A stretch of 64,000 bases of DNA from Enterobacter sp. 10-1 (GTDB lineage Bacteria; Pseudomonadota; Gammaproteobacteria; Enterobacterales; Enterobacteriaceae), in NCBI GenBank assembly GCA_002270295.1, contig NISF01000015.1, positions 1-64,000 of the forward strand. Reading direction: 5' to 3'. Position numbers and translations under genes: made by a program. Positions 30,806-39,390 of this stretch are shown here, in pieces. Numbering within the stretch: position 1 is the first letter of the stretch; each line of letters opens with the position of its first letter. Below the pieces are notes generated by a model that worked only from the letters and a program-made list of their open reading frames with translations, had not been told where the DNA came from and made no database searches.

Positions 30806-31167
30806 GAGGCTGCGGTTCCTGGTTATAAGGTCAGCAAACCCGCACGCGGCGCAGAACGATCCGCCGCGTGCGGCGAGCGGGGGTCAATACACATCAACCA
30901 GCATAGAGGGGGGCAAAGGCGGCGAGCTAATAGCGCTTTGTTGTGGGGACATAACGCAATGCGATGACTGACGGGAATCGCCCGCTGACGACCGGCCGGT
31001 GAACGGGGCCGCGCGTATGCGCCGATGCCCCCCCACGGTGCAAACGCGGGAGTGCTGAAGAGCGGATTGCCCGAAATGGTGGCGCGATCGGCGGCCTGCG
31101 GGGCTTTTAGGTTCTGGCACCGATCTTGCTTGTCATCAGAGATGCGTATTGATGTAGGACAGCTACT
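30806..31167. promoter_or_regulatory. divergent control region with inverted TCAATACrCATC pair
   Basis: This 362-bp gap separates the aminotransferase from the LysR gene. TCAATACACATC occurs at 30884-30895 and TCAATACGCATC in the opposite orientation at 31141-31152, each about 15-90 bp from a start codon. Paired distant sites are usual for LysR looping. No CDS was found in the gap. Confidence 0.4.
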
Positions 31168-32091
31168 ATGAATCTTCGCCGCCTGAAATATTTCATCAAA
31201 ATTGTCGACGTCGGGAGCCTGACGCAGGCCGCTGACATTTTGCATATCGCCCAGCCGGCGCTCAGCCAGCAGCTGGCGACGCTGGAAGGCGAGGTCGATC
31301 AGCAGCTATTGATTCGTACCAAGCGCGGGGTTACGCCGACCGACGCCGGGAAAATTCTCTATACCCACGCCCAGGCGATTCTACGCCAGTGCGCGCAGGC
31401 GCAGAGCGCCATCGATGGCGCGGGCCGGGCCCTGAGCGGCCAGGTTTCCGTCGGCCTGGCACCCGGCACAGCCGCCCAGCTGCTGGCGATCCCGCTGCTG
31501 ACCGAAGTGCAGCGCCAGCATCCCGGGATCGTGCTCTATTTCAATGAAAACTTTGGCACGACCCTCAGCGAATTAATCATGAGCGGGCGAATGGATATGG
31601 CGGTGATTTATGGCGACCGCGATATTCACGGTTTGCGTTTTCTGCCGCTGATGAAAGAGGAGCTTTTTTTCGTCTGCCCGCACACGCTGGGGGAGCCCCG
31701 GCGCGAAATCTCCCTGGCGGAGGTCGCCCGCTACGATCTGTTTCTACCGCGCATTTATAACATTATGCGTAAAGCCGCGGACGACGCCTTTACACTGGCC
31801 GGACTGAGCTACCGGGTGAAGTGCGAGATTGAATCGCTGACCACGCTTAACGCCGCGCTGGCGGCGGATCTCGGCGGCACCATCATGCCGGAGTCCGCGG
31901 CGCGCACCATGCTCCAGCCCGCCAATGCCTGGATGGCGAGAATTGTCGAACCCAATGTACTCACCTCGCTCTCGTTCTGTATGTCCGACCATCTGCCGCT
32001 TTCGCAGCCCGCGGAAGCGGTGAAGGGGATTTTGCTCTCCCTGATGGCGCAGCGGACTGAGGACAACCGGCCGCTAACCCTGGTGGGATAA
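31168..32091 (+). CDS. LysR-type regulator, Nac/CysB-like class
   Basis: A 307-residue regulator: MNLRRLKYFIKIVDVGSLTQ start, helix-turn-helix AADILHIAQPALSQQLATLE, then an effector domain. The opening and the LIMSGRMDMAVIYG stretch resemble the nitrogen assimilation control (Nac) group. It sits in the middle of the 5-oxoproline locus and is the likely controller of the aminotransferase and of the genes downstream. Confidence 0.9.
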   Translation: MNLRRLKYFIKIVDVGSLTQAADILHIAQPALSQQLATLEGEVDQQLLIRTKRGVTPTDAGKILYTHAQAILRQCAQAQSAIDGAGRALSGQVSVGLAPGTAAQLLAIPLLTEVQRQHPGIVLYFNENFGTTLSELIMSGRMDMAVIYGDRDIHGLRFLPLMKEELFFVCPHTLGEPRREISLAEVARYDLFLPRIYNIMRKAADDAFTLAGLSYRVKCEIESLTTLNAALAADLGGTIMPESAARTMLQPANAWMARIVEPNVLTSLSFCMSDHLPLSQPAEAVKGILLSLMAQRTEDNRPLTLVG

Positions 32092-32208
32092 TAAGTCCCC
32101 CTTATTGCCTCAAAGCGAAACCCTCTTATCAACCCGTCCGATACCCGCGCTAGAGTCACTACTCTGGCGCGCGGCACTGCCGTGCTCTGACCCTTGCGCG
32201 ATGGAATC

Positions 32209-32649
32209 ATGATGGAAAAAGAACTGATAGCTTTTGAGGACGTGCGCCAGCTGGCGCAGAAGATGCATAACGCCGGACTACGGGAGCTTGAATGGCGCGG
32301 CGCGGACTGGTCGGTTCGCCTGCGCTACCCCGGTGGCAAAACGATGGCCGAACCGCCGCCTCTGCCGCCGCCGGCGGCCGAAACCCGTCAGCTATCGGTG
32401 TGTTCCCCGATACCGGGACGCCTGCTGCTGAGCCACCCCAGCCATGGGGAGGCGTTCGTCAGCGAGGGGCAGCGCGTTGCGCCGAACGATATCCTCGCGC
32501 TGGTGCAGGTCGGGCCGCTCTATTTGCCGGTGCGCAGCCCGGTGGCCGGGACGCTCAAAAACCTTGTGGCACAGGCGGGGAGCCGGCTGGAGTACGGCAG
32601 CGAGATCGCGCTGCTGCTGCCCACGGATGCCGCTTCCGCGAAGTTATAA
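32209..32649 (+). CDS. AccB-like protein lacking the biotinyl lysine
   Basis: A 146-residue paralogue of the carrier at 21631. The N-terminal region, a Pro-rich linker (PPPLPPPAAE) and a biotinyl/lipoyl-like barrel (SPIPGRLLLSHPSHGEAF, then SPVAGTLKNL) are all present. Where carriers have EAMKM, this one reads QVGPL, with Pro-103 in place of the biotinylated Lys. It therefore cannot carry biotin at the normal position. It may be a structural subunit or a decaying copy, although the frame is intact. The start is the first of two adjacent ATGs and the ribosome-binding site is weak. SDR gene follows after 113 bp. Confidence 0.75.
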   Translation: MMEKELIAFEDVRQLAQKMHNAGLRELEWRGADWSVRLRYPGGKTMAEPPPLPPPAAETRQLSVCSPIPGRLLLSHPSHGEAFVSEGQRVAPNDILALVQVGPLYLPVRSPVAGTLKNLVAQAGSRLEYGSEIALLLPTDAASAKL

Positions 32650-32762
32650 GGACCCCTTATCGGGCCAAACTATTTATGTCTTATCCCCGTTGGACATAAC
32701 TGCATACAGTCAGAAAAACAACGTCAAAGGCAGATCGGTCTGCCGCAACAGGAGAGGCTCAT

Positions 32763-33515
32763 ATGCCATTTTCAGATTATAAAGTGGCCCTGGTGACCGG
32801 CGCTTCCGCTGGGATGGGGGAAGCGATTGTCGAACGCCTTTGTAAGGAAGGAATTGAGGTCCATGCGGTCGCGCGTCGCCATGAACAGCTTGCCGCCCTG
32901 GCGGACAGAACTGGCTGCATTCCCCACGCCGTCGACGTCGGCGATCTATCGGCGCTGACCGCACTGTGCCAGGATCTGCAGGTCGATATTCTGGTGAACA
33001 ACGCCGGCGTTTCTCATCCGGGATCGATTCTCGATGCCGAGGCCGACTGGGTCAACACCCAGGTGGATGTCAACCTGCGTGCCGTGCTGCACCTGTGTCG
33101 TCTGTTGGTACCGGGAATGGTAGCGCGCGACTGCGGCCACGTCATTAATATTACCTCCATCGCTGCGATTTATAACTTCAATGGCAATTCCATCTATCAT
33201 GCCACCAAAGCAGGAGTGCACGCGCTGTCGCGTCAGCTGCGCGTCGATTGCTACGGCAAGCGGGTGCGAATTACCGAAATTTGCCCGGGGCGGGTGGCGA
33301 CGGAGATATTCGGTAACGTATCCGGCGATCATGAAGAGGCCCGCCGTCGCTTTATCGATGGTTTCGAGCTGCCGGAAGCAAAAGATATCGCCGACTGCGT
33401 GGCCTTTGCGCTCGCCGCGCCGGTGGCGGTCAATATCGGCAATATTGAGATCACCCCGACGCTGCAGGTACCTGGTGGGTTATCCACGATGCGTCCCGGC
33501 GACCGTGAATCCTGA
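32763..33515 (+). CDS. SDR family oxidoreductase
   Basis: A 250-residue classical short-chain dehydrogenase: cofactor loop VTGASAGMGEAI, NNAGVSHPG, catalytic Ser region ITSIAAIYNF and YHATKAGVHAL (Tyr and Lys). It resembles YdfG-like serine/3-hydroxy-acid dehydrogenases, which use NADP. AGGAGAGG precedes the start. It leads directly into the permease genes (23 bp). Confidence 0.9.
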   Translation: MPFSDYKVALVTGASAGMGEAIVERLCKEGIEVHAVARRHEQLAALADRTGCIPHAVDVGDLSALTALCQDLQVDILVNNAGVSHPGSILDAEADWVNTQVDVNLRAVLHLCRLLVPGMVARDCGHVINITSIAAIYNFNGNSIYHATKAGVHALSRQLRVDCYGKRVRITEICPGRVATEIFGNVSGDHEEARRRFIDGFELPEAKDIADCVAFALAAPVAVNIGNIEITPTLQVPGGLSTMRPGDRES

Positions 33516-33538
33516 ATGACGGTAAACGAGGAGGATAT

Positions 33539-34234
33539 ATGGCACTCGACTTCAGTAACGTGATGACTGGCCACTACGGTCAGATGATTATTGATGGCAC
33601 CGTCGTCACTCTGGAACTGGCGTTGGGTGCATGGCTGCTGGCCATGTTTATTGCGCTGGTGCTGGTGATGATCCGCCTGAGCAACAAGCGCTTCGCGCAG
33701 CTTTTGGTCGCGGCGTACGTATCCTACCACCGCAACGTACCAACGCTTATTCAACTGATGATGTGGTATTTCGCGATTCCGACGCTGCTGCCCGAGTCGT
33801 TGCAGATGTGGGTTAACGAGATGAATGCGGAGTTTCTGTTTTCGCTTGTCGCGCTGGGATTGTGCCAGGCGGCCTACTTTTCAGAAGACATCCGCAGCGG
33901 TCTGCGTGCCATCCCCGAAGGACAGAATGAAGCAGCGAGGGCACTAGGAATGGGATATTTGCGCGCCATGTGGCTGGTGATTCTGCCACAAGGGATCCGT
34001 AATGCGTTGCCATCGGTGATTAACCACACCGTGCTGCTGTTTAAAAATACCAGCCTTGCAATGGTCATTGGCGTTACCGAGTTGACTTACGTAACGCGCG
34101 ATATTGAAAACCAGACCTTCCGTACCTTCGAAGCTTATATGGTGGCGACGGTAGGCTACCTGGCCTTCTCTTTGTTGCTGATGGGGATGGGAGCGCTGCT
34201 GGCCCGTCGCTTTCAGCGCGCGTATGCGAGGTAA
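33539..34234 (+). CDS. polar amino-acid ABC transporter permease 1
   Basis: A 231-residue HisM-type permease with five membrane segments. The ATPase-coupling loop reads EGQNEAARALGMGYLRAMWL. AGGAGG precedes the start. With the next permease, the ATPase at 35011 and the distant binding protein at 26067 it would make a complete importer. Confidence 0.9.
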   Translation: MALDFSNVMTGHYGQMIIDGTVVTLELALGAWLLAMFIALVLVMIRLSNKRFAQLLVAAYVSYHRNVPTLIQLMMWYFAIPTLLPESLQMWVNEMNAEFLFSLVALGLCQAAYFSEDIRSGLRAIPEGQNEAARALGMGYLRAMWLVILPQGIRNALPSVINHTVLLFKNTSLAMVIGVTELTYVTRDIENQTFRTFEAYMVATVGYLAFSLLLMGMGALLARRFQRAYAR

Positions 34235-34239
34235 TATGT

Positions 34240-35001
34240 ATGTTTGATTTTTTCACGATTCTGCGTGATAACGGCCTGTTATTGCTGATGGGGCAGTATC
34301 CTGATGGTCCGCTGGGCGGTGTCCTGTGTACCTTGCTGGTGTCGCTGCTGGCAGTGCTGTTCGCCTTCCCGGTCGGCGTGCTGTTGTGCCTCGCTCGCCT
34401 CTCTCCGTGGCGCTGGCTGAGCTGGCCGGTCACCTGCTGGATCTATCTGCTGCGCGGTATCCCTCTGATGATGGTGGTGTTCTGGACCTATTTCTGCGTG
34501 CCGCTGCTGATTGGCCACAACATTAGTGGCTTCAGCACGATGCTGTGTACGCTGGTTATCTACGAGAGCACTTATATCGCTGAAATTGTGCGCGGCGGGA
34601 TCCAGGCGCTGCCTTCAGGGCAATATGAAGCCTCCCGCGCGCTGGGAATGGGGCATGTGCGGGCTCTGCGCCTGGTGATTCTACCGCAGGCGTTGTACAA
34701 CGCGCTGCCAAGTTTGGTCAGCCAACTGGTGTCGATTATCAAAGATAGCACCCTCGGCTACGTTATTAACGTTCCGGAGCTGACCTATGCGGCCAACCAG
34801 GTCAGTAATCAGCTGCTGACAAAACCGTTCCAGGTCTTTGCCATCGTAGCGCTGAGCTACTACATCATTAATTTTAGCCTGACGTGGCTGGCCAATCGCC
34901 TGGAGCTGCGTATTGCCAGCAGGAGGCAACGTGCACAGTCCGCTGTGGGAAAGCCGGTCACGCCGCTGGTTCTCGACCCGTCACCATCACAAACTCAATA
35001 A
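34240..35001 (+). CDS. polar amino-acid ABC transporter permease 2
   Basis: A 253-residue HisQ/GltK-type permease with the coupling loop SGQYEASRALGMGHVRALRL and an early IYLLRGIPLMMVVFW. It starts 5 bp after permease 1 and ends with a short Pro/Thr-rich cytoplasmic tail. Confidence 0.9.
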   Translation: MFDFFTILRDNGLLLLMGQYPDGPLGGVLCTLLVSLLAVLFAFPVGVLLCLARLSPWRWLSWPVTCWIYLLRGIPLMMVVFWTYFCVPLLIGHNISGFSTMLCTLVIYESTYIAEIVRGGIQALPSGQYEASRALGMGHVRALRLVILPQALYNALPSLVSQLVSIIKDSTLGYVINVPELTYAANQVSNQLLTKPFQVFAIVALSYYIINFSLTWLANRLELRIASRRQRAQSAVGKPVTPLVLDPSPSQTQ

Positions 35002-35010
35002 GGAACAACC

Positions 35011-35748
35011 ATGCGACCGATGATTCTGTTCAATCAGGTGAATAAATGGTACGGGGAATATCAGGCCCTGACCGACGTCAGCGCCGAAATAAAAAGCGGT
35101 GAAGTGGTGGTGGTGTGCGGTCCTTCCGGATCCGGCAAATCGACGCTAATCCGGACGGTCAACCGTCTTGAGCCTATCGAACAGGGACAGATCTTGTTTG
35201 ACGGCATTGATATTCATGGCTCGAGCACCAGGCTGAACCAGCTGCGTACGCGAATCGGCTTTGTCTTCCAGAGTTTCAATCTGTTTCCGCACGTTTCGGT
35301 GCTGGAGAATATCATGATGTCGCCGGTGAAAGTTCTCGGCGAGAAGCGTTCGGAAGCCCGACGTCATGCCGGGGAGCTGCTGGAAAGGGTGGGAATGTCG
35401 CACAAGGCCGACGTTTACCCGGCGCAGCTTTCCGGCGGCCAGCAGCAGCGGGTGGCTATCGCCCGGGCGCTGGCGATGAAGCCGCCGGTCATGCTGTTTG
35501 ACGAACCGACATCTGCACTCGATCCGGAAATGGTCGGTGAGGTGCTGAGCGTGATGCGCGGGCTGGCGCAGGAAGGAATGACCATGATGTGCGTTACTCA
35601 TGAAATGAACTTTGCTCGTGACGTCGCCGATACGATCTGGTTTATGGATCAGGGACAAATACTGGAAAAGGCTGCTCCGGATAAATTCTTCACCGCGCCG
35701 CAACATCCGCGCGCGAGACGTTTCCTCAATGATTTACTGCTCCATTAG
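35011..35748 (+). CDS. polar amino-acid ABC transporter ATPase
   Basis: A 245-residue GlnQ/HisP-type ATPase: Walker A GPSGSGKSTLIR, Q-loop FVFQSFNLFPHV, signature LSGGQQQRVAIARALAMKP, Walker B MLFDEPTSALDP and H-loop VTHEM. Last gene of the operon, followed by a good terminator. Confidence 0.92.
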   Translation: MRPMILFNQVNKWYGEYQALTDVSAEIKSGEVVVVCGPSGSGKSTLIRTVNRLEPIEQGQILFDGIDIHGSSTRLNQLRTRIGFVFQSFNLFPHVSVLENIMMSPVKVLGEKRSEARRHAGELLERVGMSHKADVYPAQLSGGQQQRVAIARALAMKPPVMLFDEPTSALDPEMVGEVLSVMRGLAQEGMTMMCVTHEMNFARDVADTIWFMDQGQILEKAAPDKFFTAPQHPRARRFLNDLLLH

Positions 35749-35797
35749 GAGTGAATTCACTGATCATGGAACTGGTAGGCACTTTTCAGCCTTGTAC

Positions 35798-35824
35798 GCC
35801 TGATGAATTTCATCGGGCGTTTTG
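35798..35824 (+). terminator. terminator of the amino-acid transporter operon
   Basis: GCCTGATGA (35798-35806), loop ATT, TCATCGGGC (35810-35818) with one T-G pair, followed by GTTTTG. About 50 bp after the ATPase stop. Confidence 0.75.
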
Positions 35825-35940
35825 CATTGTAGTAGCAGTTGTATTGTACATTTCTACTCTACCGGCTTTCTTGCCTGTACCAGAGACCATCGGCAGTTAT
35901 CCATTTTCGAAGTGCCGCAGCTCCAGATTCTCGACGGTCG

Positions 35941-35978
35941 TTCCGTTAGATGCTGCTTGCGAGCAGCATCTAACGGAA
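35941..35978. repeat. perfect 17-bp palindrome with 4-base loop
   Basis: TTCCGTTAGATGCTGCT at 35941-35957 is exactly inverted at 35962-35978 around TGCG. A T-run follows 8 bp later on the plus strand. It lies in a gene-less, patchy stretch (35825-36317) where decayed mobile DNA is likely. It could be a cruciform, a terminator, or the remains of a mobile-element end. Confidence 0.7.
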
Positions 35979-36191
35979 CATACGGTTTTTAACAATCGAC
36001 TGAATGACATTACTCCGGCTGAGTTCTTAATCTGACATAGTCATTAGAATCCTGATGTCCCCATGACCCGATGGTTTGAGCCTTTATGCAAGAAAAAGTG
36101 ACATTACTAAATGGGTTGAAAGTGACATCAGAATATTGCAGGTACATTAGCTGTCAAAGCTAAGTTAATAGGTACGGGGGGCAAAGTTCAA

Positions 36192-36219
36192 ATGTCCGCT
36201 CTGTGCCAGGAGCGGACAT
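36192..36219. repeat. TCCGCT/AGCGGA hairpin, copy 1
   Basis: ATGTCCGCTC (36192-36201) pairs perfectly with GAGCGGACAT (36210-36219) over an 8-base loop. Similar hairpins or half-hairpins occur near 38118, 56374 and 60111, each at the edge of accessory DNA. Confidence 0.65.
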
Positions 36220-36317
36220 CGCTGAAATAGTGTTATGTTAATCGGCAGCGGTTCGTGATGTGTGTAGCTCGCGCAACGAGGGAATTGGCTGATACCGAAT
36301 AATAATGGAGAAGATGA

Positions 36318-36935
36318 ATGACAATTGATTTGATTGCAATTTCTGCAATTGGTGTAGCTATCTTGATCGGCGCAATGAGCCCGGGAGTTAGCTTTCTCCT
36401 CGTTGCCCGCACTGCCATGTCCAGTTCACGGCGGGCGGCATTATTTGTTGCAGCGGGTATGGGTTTTGGTGCACTTGTCTTTGCTGCCATAGCGTTAGCG
36501 GGTCTTCACACACTTCTGACGTTGGTCCCGTCACTTTACACAGCTCTTAAAGCTGCCGGTGGTTGTTATCTCCTATGGCTGGCGTTAAAAATGTGTCGTC
36601 GTCCTTCAAACCGGTTTAGTGATCATGCCGTATTAGAGAACGTCAGCACCTCAAAAGCTTTTCTTACTGGGGTATTCACGCAAATCAGCAATCCTCATAC
36701 CGCTCTGGTATTTGCCAGTATCTTTTCCGCAACGCTTAGCAAAGATATTCAGCCTATTATGTATATCATTCTGCCTATAATGGCATTCGTTATTGATTTG
36801 ATTTGGTATGCAGTCGTGGCATGCCTGTTATCAACTGAAGGTCCACGTCATGCTTACATTAAATACCGTAAATTCTTAGACAGAATAAGCGGAGCAGTTA
36901 TGGCCTTTCTTGGAATTCGACTGCTGTTAAAGTAA
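36318..36935 (+). CDS. LysE/RhtB family exporter
   Basis: A 205-residue six-helix membrane exporter: GVAILIGAMSPGVSFLLVAR at the start and the conserved MSPG and KAAGGCYLLWLALKM stretches. Family members export amino acids such as lysine or homoserine lactone-like compounds. GGAGAAG precedes the start. It is isolated among accessory scars and is AT-richer than the operon before it, suggesting transfer. Confidence 0.88.
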   Translation: MTIDLIAISAIGVAILIGAMSPGVSFLLVARTAMSSSRRAALFVAAGMGFGALVFAAIALAGLHTLLTLVPSLYTALKAAGGCYLLWLALKMCRRPSNRFSDHAVLENVSTSKAFLTGVFTQISNPHTALVFASIFSATLSKDIQPIMYIILPIMAFVIDLIWYAVVACLLSTEGPRHAYIKYRKFLDRISGAVMAFLGIRLLLK

Positions 36936-37039
36936 GTCAACGAATACAATTCAGTCCATGGATATACCGCCCTGATATCCGCTCTTCGCTCATGAAGGAC
37001 GACCATACTCAAATCTCCCATATTGCAGGAGATTTGATC

Positions 37040-37310
37040 ATGAACACGTCACCGTGGAACAAAGGCCGTATCGTCGGCCAAAAAAGACCACTTCAGATAT
37101 CTCATATCTGGGGATCTGAATCAGGCTTGAACTAGAAGGTAAGACACGCGATTTTGTTCTGTTCAACATGGTTCTGGATAGTAAACTTCGGGCCTGCGAT
37201 TTGGTGAAGCAGAAGGTTTCTGATGTAGTCTACGGACGCTCAGTTTCGGGCAGAGCGACAGTACTGCAGCAAAAAACCGGGAGCAGGTCAGGGTAGCTAA
37301 TTCTTGGTCA
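37040..37310 (+). pseudogene. tyrosine recombinase (integrase) remnant
   Basis: From the ATG at 37040 the frame reads PWNKGRIVGQKRPLQISHIW, then shifts near 37110 and continues as GKTRDFVLFNMVLDSKLRAC, DLVKQKVSDVVYG and RATVLQQKTG before stopping near 37297. This is the N-terminal half of the short tyrosine integrases common in enterobacteria (usual opening PWNKGRIVGQK). The catalytic half with the Arg-His-Tyr residues is missing. It marks a decayed insertion. Confidence 0.75.
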
Positions 37311-37428
37311 GGGCTACACCTTTGCTGAATCAGTCACCGCAACAATAACCTGATGGATAAGACAATGCGGGATGGGTGGCAGAGGAATCAATATACAGGT
37401 ATCTAAGCGCGTTTTAATGTAACAGAGC

Positions 37429-37893
37429 CTAACTATAATTGTTCGATGTTTGGCTTAACGATTTTATTATTTCAGAAGAGAGATTTGATATTAACTCATC
37501 GCTGTGTTTGGATAATAACGAAAAACGTGGGAGTTCGAAAATAAGACGCTCTCTTGTTGGCTCGAAATAGTCGGGGACATTTGGTCCTGTCTCTACGCAA
37601 CACTGGGCGAATCCCCATAAGATATCGAGTATTTCAACCATAAGTAACTCATCGGCACTATCAAGAATTTCTAATATAAAAGGAAGGGCAAGATATCCCG
37701 CTGGCGCCATAGAAACATGCTGATGACATAGTCCGCACCAAAGTTTATGACTGGCGGTCTTTGCTACTTCATGATCAGCTGATGATAATTGTAATAATAG
37801 TTCAGGAACATCGTTTGCGGGTCCATATGCTGTATAGGATGAATTCCAGTTTACTGCATAAACTCTATCCTTCAGTGATGCATTACTCATCAA
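37429..37893 (-). CDS. AT-rich orphan protein, HEAT-like, possibly immunity type
   Basis: A 154-residue soluble acidic protein, not firmly recognised. It is helix-rich with Leu/Ala patterns like HEAT repeats (VPELLLQLSSADHEVAKTAS; YLALPFILEILDSADELLM). Small helical proteins with the opening seen here occur beside polymorphic toxins as immunity proteins, but no toxin gene is next to it. Base composition is lower in GC than the neighbours. It lies between an integrase remnant and a decayed gene, so it is probably an imported orphan. Confidence 0.55.
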   Translation of the reverse strand: MMSNASLKDRVYAVNWNSSYTAYGPANDVPELLLQLSSADHEVAKTASHKLWCGLCHQHVSMAPAGYLALPFILEILDSADELLMVEILDILWGFAQCCVETGPNVPDYFEPTRERLIFELPRFSLLSKHSDELISNLSSEIIKSLSQTSNNYS

Positions 37894-38117
37894 TGATTTC
37901 CTTTATATTAATTAGTATAGTTAATTGGTTTTCCGCATTAAATATAATTTAGCCAACACTAGTTCTGCTTACAATAAATAGTCTTAAGCGTATCACTGCA
38001 ATTATAACCATTTAGTCGCAAAAACCTTCACTTTATCTGCATTTATTGATGAAGTGAAGTTTATGGCGTGGATACACTCAATATCGTCTGCTCTTTGCTC
38101 TCAGCGGACCAACAGCA

Positions 38118-38151
38118 CTCACATCCGCTTCGTACCCGGAGCGGATGTGAG
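38118..38151. repeat. TCCGCT/AGCGGA hairpin, copy 2
   Basis: CTCACATCCGCT (38118-38129) pairs perfectly with AGCGGATGTGAG (38140-38151) around a 10-base loop. The core matches the hairpin at 36192. The surrounding 37894-38279 holds no convincing gene. Confidence 0.65.
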
Positions 38152-38279
38152 CAGGTATAATTCAACAAGGGTCAGGCCAATATTGAATGCGGTATTAAGT
38201 CAGCGAACTCTCAATAACGAAAAAGTTCGCTGCACGCTCGTTTGAATGGATGTCTGAAGGGAACAAGGATATCTACAAA

Positions 38280-38400
38280 TCAAAGACAGGCTTCGGAAAC
38301 TGCGTAGCTATCCTCGAACATGCGAAAACGGGTAATAAGACCATCTTCAATGTACATATCTAGTACAAACTCGGTTTCAATCAGCTTATCCGTTTTTTTA
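38280..38400 (-). pseudogene. SnoaL/NTF2-like protein, C-terminal remnant
   Basis: Read on the minus strand the stretch encodes DKLIETEFVLDMYIEDGLIT then RFRMFEDSYAVSEACL and a stop. The pattern (FV-x-MYIEDGLITRFRMFEDS) is the last two strands of SnoaL-like/ketosteroid-isomerase-fold proteins. The front of the gene is gone; the stop codon of the peptidase gene lies directly at its broken end. Confidence 0.6.
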
Positions 38401-39306
38401 ACGCGTGATGCTTACAATCGCACTGCTTAAAAAATCGCTCACCGTCTTCATGCATAGATCGCGCTCTTCAACGTGCGGCATATGGCTTGAGTCTTCAAAA
38501 ATGACCCACCGCGCGCCGAGGATATGGTCCATAAAGGGCTGTACCACTTCCGGCGTGGCTTCATCGTAGCGCCCGGAAATCAGCAGCACCGGAATCTGAA
38601 TTTGCGCGAGGCGGTCGATAATCGTCCACTCTTTCATGCTGCCGATGACGTGGAATTCGGTGGGGCCATTCATAGCGTGATAGACCGTTGGATCGGCATC
38701 CATAGCATCAAAGGTGCGCCGGACTTCCGGCGGCCAGGGATCAAGCCGACAGACGTGACGTTGATAAAATACCGCGCTTGCCGCCTTATATTCTGCGCTG
38801 TCCAGCGTACCCGCCGCCTCATGTGCCAGCAGCGTCTTCTGGACATCGGCAGGGAGCTGCGCCCGGAGTTCTGCTGCGCCCTGCAGCCACAGCGCCATTG
38901 AGGCCGGAGAGTTGGCGATAATCAGCGCTTTTAAGCCCGTTGGCTGGGTCACAGCATGTTCTGCGCCTAGCATGCCGCCCCACGATTGACCCAGTAGGGC
39001 GTAATTATCGGCAATGTCGAGATAGCGCAGCAGGTTATCCAGTTCGTTGAGGAACAGTGCCGGTTGCCAGAAGTCGGCAGGCTGCTGCGGTAGATGAGTT
39101 GAGCGGCCGTTGCCTAGCTGATCGTAGTGGATCACCGCTCGCCCGCTGAGGGCGATATCGCGGAACGCATCGACATAATCGTGCGTACATCCCGGCCCGC
39201 CGTGGGCAATAACCAGCGGCGTCAGGCCACTATGGATGTCACCACAAATACGAAACCAGGTTTGGTATTCCCGAAACGGGGCGTAGCCTTCGCTAATGGT
39301 GTACAT
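38398..39306 (-). CDS. proline iminopeptidase-family hydrolase 1
   Basis: A 302-residue S33 alpha/beta hydrolase: oxyanion [23 protein letters not shown], nucleophile elbow [14 protein letters not shown], acid in [10 protein letters not shown] and His in SSHMPHVEE. It releases N-terminal proline or hydrolyses related amides. No signal peptide, so cytoplasmic. It lies downstream of the LuxR gene on the same strand, with an 18-bp palindrome (39371-39388) ahead of its promoter. A paralogue (40344) lies on the other side of luxR. Confidence 0.9.
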   Translation of the reverse strand: MYTISEGYAPFREYQTWFRICGDIHSGLTPLVIAHGGPGCTHDYVDAFRDIALSGRAVIHYDQLGNGRSTHLPQQPADFWQPALFLNELDNLLRYLDIADNYALLGQSWGGMLGAEHAVTQPTGLKALIIANSPASMALWLQGAAELRAQLPADVQKTLLAHEAAGTLDSAEYKAASAVFYQRHVCRLDPWPPEVRRTFDAMDADPTVYHAMNGPTEFHVIGSMKEWTIIDRLAQIQIPVLLISGRYDEATPEVVQPFMDHILGARWVIFEDSSHMPHVEERDLCMKTVSDFLSSAIVSITR

Positions 39307-39370
39307 GAATGATCTTTACCCTGCTAAGTGGACCGGCTTTCAGGGTAAAGGGTCGCAACCAACGCTGAAC

Positions 39371-39388
39371 ACTAGCAAAAATGCTAGT
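39371..39388 (-). promoter_or_regulatory. lux-box-like palindrome before peptidase 1
   Basis: ACTAGCA-AAAA-TGCTAGT is a perfect 18-bp inverted repeat, the size of a lux box. Read toward peptidase 1 it is followed by GTTCAGC; the second copy at 40253 is followed by TGTTCAGC toward peptidase 2. The LuxR protein between them is the likely binder. Confidence 0.65.
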
Positions 39389-39390
39389 TC

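Noticed and set aside
31141..31167. Additional operator of the CusR/HprR-like regulator
   Set aside because: Other TGTCA-like fragments in the window, including those before 18378 and 31168, lack the three-part spacing, so they were not counted.
35941..35978. Integron attC site
   Set aside because: GTTRRRY and RYYYAAC patterns are present, but the structure is a short perfect stem lacking the paired L boxes, extrahelical bases and length of an attC, and no integrase gene is near.
37429..37893. Toxin-antitoxin pair
   Set aside because: Only one gene is present and no partner frame with a ribosome-binding site adjoins it.
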